DNA from: Microbacteriaceae bacterium UBA1487
Lineage (GTDB): Bacteria > Actinomycetota > Actinomycetes > Actinomycetales > Microbacteriaceae
Direction of reading: 5' to 3'
Length of the DNA stretch: 10,329 bases
Assembly: GCA_002325245.1 (NCBI GenBank)
Contig: DCRR01000008.1
Span: forward strand, 64,629-74,957
In this document: positions 6,059-10,329 of the stretch, piece after piece
Numbering within the stretch: position 1 is the stretch's first letter
Layout: every line of letters starts with the position of its first letter
Position numbers and translations under genes: made by a program
The notes under the pieces: model-generated
The model's database searches: none
Seen by the model: only the letters and a program-made list of their open reading frames with translations
Told to the model about the DNA's origin: nothing

Positions 6059-6556
6059 TCAGAGCATCGCGTCGACGACGGCGGCGAGAGTCGGCTCGTT
6101 GTAGACGACGAAGGACTGCAGGCTTGTGCCGTCGTTGTCGACCTCGACCATCGTGGTCTGCACCGTCACGCCGTACTTCTGGCGGAGATCCTGGTGCGTG
6201 TCGTAGTCGACCTTGATGATCGTCACGCCGCTCGGAACACCTTGCGCGAGGATGTCGCTCTCGAGGCTGCGGCACTGCGGGCACCACGTCGCGTGGAAGA
6301 ACAGCAGGATGCGGCCGTCGGCGTTCGCAATCGCCGTGTCGCTGTATTCGATGTAGCTGCCAGCGGTGGCCGCATCGTCGGCACCGGACTCGGAATCAAC
6401 CGAGTCGGCTTCCGTTGCGGGAGACGAGGTTGTCGTCTCGGGCATCGTGTCCAGCACCGAACCCCCGCTCGATCCTTGAATCGCGATCACGGCGATCACC
6501 GCGATGGCGATGATGCCGGCGAGGATTCCGATGATGGCTCCGGCGCGCAGTTTCAT
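6059..6556 (-). CDS. Membrane-anchored thioredoxin-like protein
   Basis: A 165-residue protein with an N-terminal membrane anchor (about 6-27), a Ser/Thr/Asp-rich linker (about 28-65) and a thioredoxin fold with the redox motif WCPQC (91-95). The catalytic domain should face outside the membrane. Its likely partner is the CcdA encoded next, which would keep the cysteine pair reduced. Substrates could be cytochrome c apoprotein or other exported thiol proteins; no cytochrome genes are in the window. At the usual cis-proline site the sequence reads YGVTVQTTM (128-136), with Thr135 where thioredoxins have proline. I recall similar variants in actinobacterial homologues, so this is probably a subfamily trait. 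The start is ATG at 6556; a strong ribosome site is not visible. It is separated from fabF by a strong hairpin. Confidence 0.85.
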   Translation of the reverse strand: MKLRAGAIIGILAGIIAIAVIAVIAIQGSSGGSVLDTMPETTTSSPATEADSVDSESGADDAATAGSYIEYSDTAIANADGRILLFFHATWCPQCRSLESDILAQGVPSGVTIIKVDYDTHQDLRQKYGVTVQTTMVEVDNDGTSLQSFVVYNEPTLAAVVDAML

Positions 6557-6582
6557 TCGTTCAGTCTGGCAGAGCGCCGAAA

Positions 6583-6610
6583 GGGGGCGCCGGACTCCTC
6601 CGGCGCCCCC
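6583..6610 (-). terminator. Strong hairpin after fabF, likely operon terminator
   Basis: GGGGGCGCCGGA (6583-6594) and TCCGGCGCCCCC (6599-6610) form a perfect 12-bp stem with a 4-nt loop. Read on the minus strand it lies 21 nt beyond the fabF stop and is followed by only TTTC, so it would be a GC-rich terminator with a short U-run. Its position just before the thioredoxin-like gene suggests it separates the fatty-acid operon from the redox pair. Confidence 0.75.
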
Positions 6611-6631
6611 AGGCGATTCTCAGACTGCACG

Positions 6632-7873
6632 TCAGCCTTCGTAGCTGCGGATCGCGATGACCGAGTTGTGGCCGCCGAATCCGAAGCTGTTGCTGATCGC
6701 GAGCTGCGGCTCGTCGCCGAGCTTCTGCACGCCGGCGCTCACCAGCAGCGGGATCTCCGGATCCTGGTCGACGAGCGTCGCGGTCGGCGGCGCCTGACGC
6801 TCCTGCACGGCGAGGATGGTGAAGATCGCCTCGAGGGCGCCGGTTCCGCCGAGCAGGTGGCCGTGCGCCGCCTTCGTCGCGGAGACCGGGATGCCCTTCA
6901 CCCGCTCACCGAAGATCGCGAACAGCGCCTTGTACTCGGCGATGTCGCCGACCGGCGTGCTCGTGGCGTGCGCGTTGATGTGCGTGACCTGGTCGGCGGT
7001 CGCGCCGGCCTGCTCGAGGGCGGCGCGCACCGCACGGGCAGCTCCGCGACCCTCGGGGTCGGGGGCAGTGATGTGGTACGAGTCGCTCGTGACGCCGCCA
7101 CCGGCGATCTCGGCGTAGATCTTCGCGCCGCGCGCCTTCGCGTGCTCTTCGGTCTCCATCACGATGCTGGCGGCGCCCTCGCCCATGACGAAGCCGTCGC
7201 GGCTGACGTCGTAGGGGCGCGAGGCCGTCTCGGGGGAGTCGTTGCGCTTCGACAGCGCCTGCATCGAGGCGAAGGCCGCGAGCGGCAGCGGGTGGATGCA
7301 GGCCTCGGTGCCGCCGGCGATGATCACGTCGGCGAGCCCGGCCTGCAGGTGGTCGTAGGCGTTGGCGATCGCCTCGGTGCTCGAGGCGCACGCCGACACG
7401 TCGGTGCGGGCGAACGCACGCGCATCCAGGGCCATGCTCACGGCCGCGGAGGCCGCGTTCGGCATGAGCATGGGGACCGTCATCGGCAGGACGCGGCGCG
7501 GGCCCTTCTCGCGGAGGGTGTCCCAGGCGTCGAGGAGCGTCCAGAGCCCCCCGATTCCGGTCGAGTATTCGACACCGAGTCGCTCGGGGGCGAGGTCGGT
7601 GATCGCCGCGTCGGCCCAGGCCTCGCGGGCGGAGATGAGCGCGTACTGCGCCGAGGGGTCGAGACGCTTGATCTCCTGGCGCTCCAGCACCTCCTCGGGG
7701 CGAACGCGAGCCTGTGCGGCGAAGGTGACGGGCAGCTCGTGCTCCGCCACCCAGTCCTGCGTGAGCGAGCGAACGCCGGTCTCACCGGCGAGCAACGCGT
7801 TCCAGCTGTCGCGCGCGGTGCCGCCGAGCGGCGACGTCGCGCCGATTCCGGTGACAACGATCTTCTTGGTCAT
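6632..7873 (-). CDS. fabF: Beta-ketoacyl-ACP synthase II (FabF)
   Basis: A 413-residue cytosolic condensing enzyme that elongates acyl-ACP with malonyl-ACP in type II fatty-acid synthesis. The Cys-His-His catalytic set is complete: Cys162 in VSACASS (159-165), His302 in NAHATSTPVGD (300-310) and His339 in TKAAHGHLLGG (333-343), with Lys334. The C-terminal gating loop reads NSFGFGGHN (395-403). Length and residue numbers are almost the same as in E. coli FabF. Small departures from common forms are NAHAT for NAHGT, and AAH in place of SMT before GHLLG. The ATG at 7873 has GGGAG a few bases before it. It is the last gene of the fab operon, 102 nt after acpP, and that spacer contains three hairpins. 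Confidence 0.95.
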   Translation of the reverse strand: MTKKIVVTGIGATSPLGGTARDSWNALLAGETGVRSLTQDWVAEHELPVTFAAQARVRPEEVLERQEIKRLDPSAQYALISAREAWADAAITDLAPERLGVEYSTGIGGLWTLLDAWDTLREKGPRRVLPMTVPMLMPNAASAAVSMALDARAFARTDVSACASSTEAIANAYDHLQAGLADVIIAGGTEACIHPLPLAAFASMQALSKRNDSPETASRPYDVSRDGFVMGEGAASIVMETEEHAKARGAKIYAEIAGGGVTSDSYHITAPDPEGRGAARAVRAALEQAGATADQVTHINAHATSTPVGDIAEYKALFAIFGERVKGIPVSATKAAHGHLLGGTGALEAIFTILAVQERQAPPTATLVDQDPEIPLLVSAGVQKLGDEPQLAISNSFGFGGHNSVIAIRSYEG

Positions 7874-7889
7874 TCCAACTCCCGTAGAT

Positions 7890-7906
7890 CCTCGGGCATG
7901 CCGAGG
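7890..7906 (-). promoter_or_regulatory. Hairpin C in the acpP-fabF spacer
   Basis: CCTCGG (7890-7895) and CCGAGG (7901-7906) form a perfect 6-bp stem around a 5-nt loop. It lies 16 nt from the fabF start codon, just before its ribosome site, so it could influence fabF translation or mRNA ends. Confidence 0.45.
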
Positions 7907-7909
7907 CCG

Positions 7910-7938
7910 AACGACTACGCCGGATGGCGTCGGTCGTT
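7910..7938 (-). promoter_or_regulatory. Hairpin A in the acpP-fabF spacer
   Basis: AACGAC (7910-7915) pairs with GTCGTT (7933-7938). After a small internal loop, CGCC (7918-7921) pairs with GGCG (7926-7929), closing a GGAT loop. It directly abuts the 13-bp hairpin at 7939-7970. No T-run follows on either strand. Confidence 0.45.
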
Positions 7939-7970
7939 GACGCGCGCGCCGACGTTGCGGCGCGCGCGTC
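7939..7970 (-). promoter_or_regulatory. 13-bp hairpin B directly after acpP
   Basis: GACGCGCGCGCCG (7939-7951) and CGGCGCGCGCGTC (7958-7970) form a perfect 13-bp stem with a 6-nt loop, starting 5 nt after the acpP stop. On the minus strand it is followed by AACGACC, not a U-run, so it is a poor classical terminator. It may partly terminate, or protect the 3' end of an acpP message, so that ACP is made in excess over FabF. That role is inferred. Confidence 0.6.
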
Positions 7971-7975
7971 GAAAC

Positions 7976-8224
7976 TCAGCCCTGGGCCGAAACGATGAAG
8001 TTGACGGCGTCGCCGACGGTCTTCAGGTTCTTGACCTCTTCGTCGGGGATCTTGACGTCGAACTTCTCTTCGGCGTTGACGACGATGGTCATCATCGAGA
8101 TCGAGTCGATGTCGAGGTCGTCCGTGAACGACTTGTCCAACTCGACGGTGTCGGTGGCGATTCCGGTCTCGTCGTTGATGAGCTCGGCCAGGCCCGCGAG
8201 GACCTCTTCGGTGGACAGTGCCAT
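7976..8224 (-). CDS. acpP: Acyl carrier protein
   Basis: An 82-residue acidic four-helix carrier that holds growing acyl chains on a 4'-phosphopantetheine arm. The attachment site is Ser41 in DIDSISMM (38-45). The motif reads DSI where most bacterial ACPs have DSL, a conservative change. The helix II/III region EEKFDVKIPDEEV (52-64) is typical. The ATG at 8224 is preceded by a strong AAGGAGAG, the best ribosome site of the operon, as expected for an abundant protein. It lies 58 nt after fabH and 102 nt before fabF. The gene fits the primary fatty-acid ACP rather than a polyketide carrier because of its fab neighbours. Confidence 0.96.
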   Translation of the reverse strand: MALSTEEVLAGLAELINDETGIATDTVELDKSFTDDLDIDSISMMTIVVNAEEKFDVKIPDEEVKNLKTVGDAVNFIVSAQG

Positions 8225-8282
8225 GTCGTTTCTCTCCTTGTGTGGTGCGTGTTAGTCGGGTGTAGGGGTGACCGTGTCGATC

Positions 8283-9287
8283 CTAGGGCAGGCGCACGAC
8301 CTGGGCGCCGTAGACGAGCCCGGCACCGAACCCGATCTGAAGGGCGAGGCCGCCGCTCAGCTCAGGGTGCTCTTCCAGCAGCCGGTGGGTGGCGAGCGGG
8401 ATCGAGGCGGCCGAGGTGTTGCCGGTCGTCTGGATGTCGCGGCCGATCATCACGTGCTCCGGCAGCTTCAGCTGCTTGGCGAGCTCGTCGATGATGCGCA
8501 TGTTGGCCTGGTGCGGAACGAACGCGGCAAGGTCGTCGGCGGTGATGCCTGCGGCCTCGAGCGCCTGCTTGGCGACCTTGGCCATCTCCCAGACGGCCCA
8601 GCGGAACACGGTCTGTCCCTCCTGGCGCATGGTGGGCCACGGCTTCTCGCCGTCGAGGTACTCCTCGAAGGTCGCGTTCATGCCGACCGCGTCCCACTTC
8701 GAGCCGTCGGAACCCCAGACGCTCGCCGCGATGCCCGGCTCCTCGGCCGGACCGACGACAACGGCGCCGGCGCCGTCGCCGAGCAGGAACGAGATCGAGC
8801 GGTCTTCCGGGTGCACGTACTGGGACAGCTTCTCGGCGCCCACGACCAGCACGTACTCGGCGGCGCCGCTGCGGATGAGCGCATCGGCCTGGGCGATGCC
8901 GTAGGTGTATCCGGCGCACGCGGCGCTGATGTCGTAGGCCGGAGCCGGCGTCACGCCGAGGCGGTCGGCGAGCAGGGACGCCATCGACGGGGTGACGGCG
9001 ACGTTGCTGATCGTCGAGACCAGCACGGCGCCGATCTTCTCGCGCGGAACTCCGGCCTTCTCGAGCGCCTCGTTCGCCGCCGTCTCGGCCAGGTCGACCG
9101 CGTTGATGCCCTTGCTGGCCCGCTTGCGCGTGACGACGCCGGTGCGCTGCCGAATCCACTCGTCGCTGGAATTGATCGGGCCGATCAGGTCCTCGTTCGG
9201 AACGACGAGATCGCCGCGCGCGGCGCCGAAGCTCAGGATCCGGGTGTACTGGGCTCCGCTGGACTGCGTCAGGGTGGGGGTGCTCAT
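8283..9287 (-). CDS. fabH: Beta-ketoacyl-ACP synthase III (FabH)
   Basis: A 334-residue initiating condensing enzyme that joins a primer acyl-CoA to malonyl-ACP. The Cys-His-Asn triad is complete: Cys124 in SAACAGY (121-127), His259 in VPHQAN (257-262) and Asn290 in TTGNTSAASIP (287-297). The C-terminal GFGAGLVYG (319-327) is a family hallmark. Primer choice (acetyl, isobutyryl or anteiso-type) cannot be judged from motifs, though related actinobacteria make mainly branched fatty acids. ATG at 9287 overlaps the fabD stop as ATGA and has GGAG 5 nt upstream, so the two genes are translationally coupled. The N-terminus is about ten residues longer than in E. coli FabH before the first conserved strand. 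Confidence 0.96.
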   Translation of the reverse strand: MSTPTLTQSSGAQYTRILSFGAARGDLVVPNEDLIGPINSSDEWIRQRTGVVTRKRASKGINAVDLAETAANEALEKAGVPREKIGAVLVSTISNVAVTPSMASLLADRLGVTPAPAYDISAACAGYTYGIAQADALIRSGAAEYVLVVGAEKLSQYVHPEDRSISFLLGDGAGAVVVGPAEEPGIAASVWGSDGSKWDAVGMNATFEEYLDGEKPWPTMRQEGQTVFRWAVWEMAKVAKQALEAAGITADDLAAFVPHQANMRIIDELAKQLKLPEHVMIGRDIQTTGNTSAASIPLATHRLLEEHPELSGGLALQIGFGAGLVYGAQVVRLP

Positions 9288-10213
9288 GCTGCTCCGTCGA
9301 TGAGGGCCTGCGCGGCCGGGAGGTCGTCGGGCGTCTTGACCGCGACGGTGGGAAGGCCTTTCAGCCCACGCTTGGCGAGACCGACGAGGGCGCCCGCGGG
9401 GGCGAGTTCGACAATTCCGGTGATTCCGGCGGCCGCGAACGCCTCCATCGTCAGATCCCAGCGCACCGGGCTGGCGACCTGTCCGACGATGAGGTCGAGG
9501 TAGGCGGCACCGCTGCCGACGGTGCTGCCGTCGCGGTTGGTCCAGATGGTGGTGGTCGGGTCGCTGACCGCGACGTCGGCGGCGGCCTCGCGCAGCGTCT
9601 CGACGGCCGGGGCCATGAAGCGGGTGTGGAAGGCGCCGGCGACCTGCAGCGGGATCACGCGCGCGCCGGGCGGCGGGGTCTCCTTGAGACGCTCGAGCGC
9701 CGGAAGCTCGCCCGCGACGACGATCTGGCCGCCGCCGTTGAAGTTGGCCGGTTCGAGGCCCAAGGCGGCGAGCATGCCGAGCAGTTCGCCCTCGTCGGCG
9801 CCGATGACGGCGCTCATGCCGGTCTTGACCTCGGCGGCGGCGGAGGCCATCGCGCGACCGCGCAGGGCGACCAGGCGCATCGCGTCGGCTTCGCTCAGAA
9901 TGCCCGCACCGGCCGCGGCGGCGAGCTCGCCGACCGAGTGGCCGGCGATGCCGGCGAGGCGACCCGCGCGCGCGGAGCTGTCGCCGAGCACGGCGCGCAG
10001 CGACAGCAGCGAGGCGGCGACGATGAGCGGCTGGGCCACCGCGGTGTCGCGGATCGTGTCGGCGTCCGAGGTGGTGCCGTGGGCGGCCAGATCGACCCCC
10101 GAGGCCTCGGCGAGTTCGCCCAGATGTGCGGCGATCGCGGGCTCGGCGAGCCAGGGTTCCAGGAATCCGGGGGTTTGCGAGCCCTGACCGGGCGCAACGA
10201 TGACGACACTCAC
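9284..10213 (-). CDS. fabD: Malonyl-CoA:ACP transacylase (FabD)
   Basis: A 309-residue transacylase that moves malonyl groups from CoA to ACP, supplying the FabH and FabF steps encoded downstream. Catalytic residues are Gln10 in PGQGSQ (8-13), nucleophile Ser93 in GHSVGE (91-96), Arg118 in LRGRAM (117-122) and His196 in AFHTRFM (194-200). The GTG at 10213 was chosen because FabD proteins normally begin a few residues before PGQGSQ and because GGAGG (10220-10216) lies just upstream, although only 2 nt away. A longer start, GTG at 10261, would add 16 unconserved residues and lacks a ribosome site. It is the first gene of the operon visible here; the upstream 116 nt contain a possible promoter and palindrome. 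Confidence 0.95.
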   Translation of the reverse strand: MSVVIVAPGQGSQTPGFLEPWLAEPAIAAHLGELAEASGVDLAAHGTTSDADTIRDTAVAQPLIVAASLLSLRAVLGDSSARAGRLAGIAGHSVGELAAAAGAGILSEADAMRLVALRGRAMASAAAEVKTGMSAVIGADEGELLGMLAALGLEPANFNGGGQIVVAGELPALERLKETPPPGARVIPLQVAGAFHTRFMAPAVETLREAAADVAVSDPTTTIWTNRDGSTVGSGAAYLDLIVGQVASPVRWDLTMEAFAAAGITGIVELAPAGALVGLAKRGLKGLPTVAVKTPDDLPAAQALIDGAA

Positions 10214-10263
10214 GCCCTCCAGTCTGTCAGCCGTCGCCCGGTGGTGCGAAACAGGTGCCACGA

Positions 10264-10314
10264 AGTATCGGCGGAAAGACTGGAGAGAACCTACAGGCGG
10301 ACTAGGTGTAGTTC
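10264..10314 (-). promoter_or_regulatory. Possible fabD promoter with imperfect inverted repeat
   Basis: On the minus strand, GATACT (10269-10264) is a fair -10 hexamer, leaving a leader of about 45 nt before fabD. Just upstream are GAACCTACAG (10287-10296) and GGTGTAGTTC (10305-10314), inverted copies if one base is allowed to bulge. Local GC is lower than in the genes. This position would suit an activator such as FasR, which controls fab operons in some actinobacteria. No good -35 hexamer is seen, and the regulator gene is not in the window. Confidence 0.3.
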
Positions 10315-10329
10315 CTCGACACGTTGTGA

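Noticed and set aside
6194..8494. A 766-codon plus-strand frame antisense to the thioredoxin-like gene, fabF, acpP and part of fabH
   Set aside because: It crosses the operon hairpins and gene borders and encodes Arg/Gly/Asp-rich sequence without motifs. The opposite-strand genes carry complete catalytic sites.
10291..10329. Possible last 12 codons of an upstream gene on the minus strand (a PucR/FasR-type regulator end was considered)
   Set aside because: The frame would read SQRVEELHLVRL then stop. It is too short to identify and uses codons rare in such GC-rich genomes (CTA twice, TCA, CAA). A non-coding promoter region is more likely.

Overview
The window is very GC-rich, and its genes are typical of an actinobacterium, most likely Microbacteriaceae (Microbacterium-like). 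The evidence is a mycothiol-dependent maleylpyruvate isomerase-family protein, actinobacterial DUF1684 and DUF3145 proteins, the short actinobacterial exonuclease/polymerase version of DNA polymerase I, and the actinobacterial gene order fabD-fabH-acpP-fabF. The genus is inferred from gene content; no marker gene was compared.

Left part (1-2316): the 3' end of rlmC (23S rRNA m5U methyltransferase) on + converges on a maleylpyruvate-isomerase-family gene on -. That gene diverges from a DUF1684 gene on +, and the 101-bp divergent spacer carries an imperfect inverted repeat.

Next (2317-2785): about 470 bp without a gene, rich in repeats. It holds a short tandem array of a 16-bp unit and two copies of a 79-bp nested palindrome. 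The second copy runs up to the front of a polA-like polymerase gene and creates a misleading upstream ATG for it. The polymerase keeps the DNA polymerase I catalytic motifs, but its N-terminal exonuclease-like part shows no obvious catalytic acid set.

Centre (4442-6556): a recognisable promoter with an overlapping palindrome precedes DUF3145 and a coupled 53-residue protein, both on +. Facing them on - is a two-gene redox unit: a membrane-anchored thioredoxin-like protein and CcdA. CcdA would carry electrons across the membrane and the thioredoxin-like protein would use them on the outer face.

Right part (6583-10329): a type II fatty-acid synthesis operon on -, in transcription order fabD (malonyl loading onto ACP), fabH (initiating condensation), acpP (carrier) and fabF (elongating condensation). 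fabD and fabH overlap by 4 nt. The acpP-fabF spacer holds three hairpins in a row. A strong GC-rich hairpin after fabF probably ends the operon before the thioredoxin gene.

Most of the window is ordinary chromosomal housekeeping sequence. I do not see a clear new multi-gene system. The parts most worth a second look are the repeat-rich spacer at 2317-2785, the triple-hairpin spacer at 7874-7975, and the palindromes at the DUF3145 and fabD promoters.
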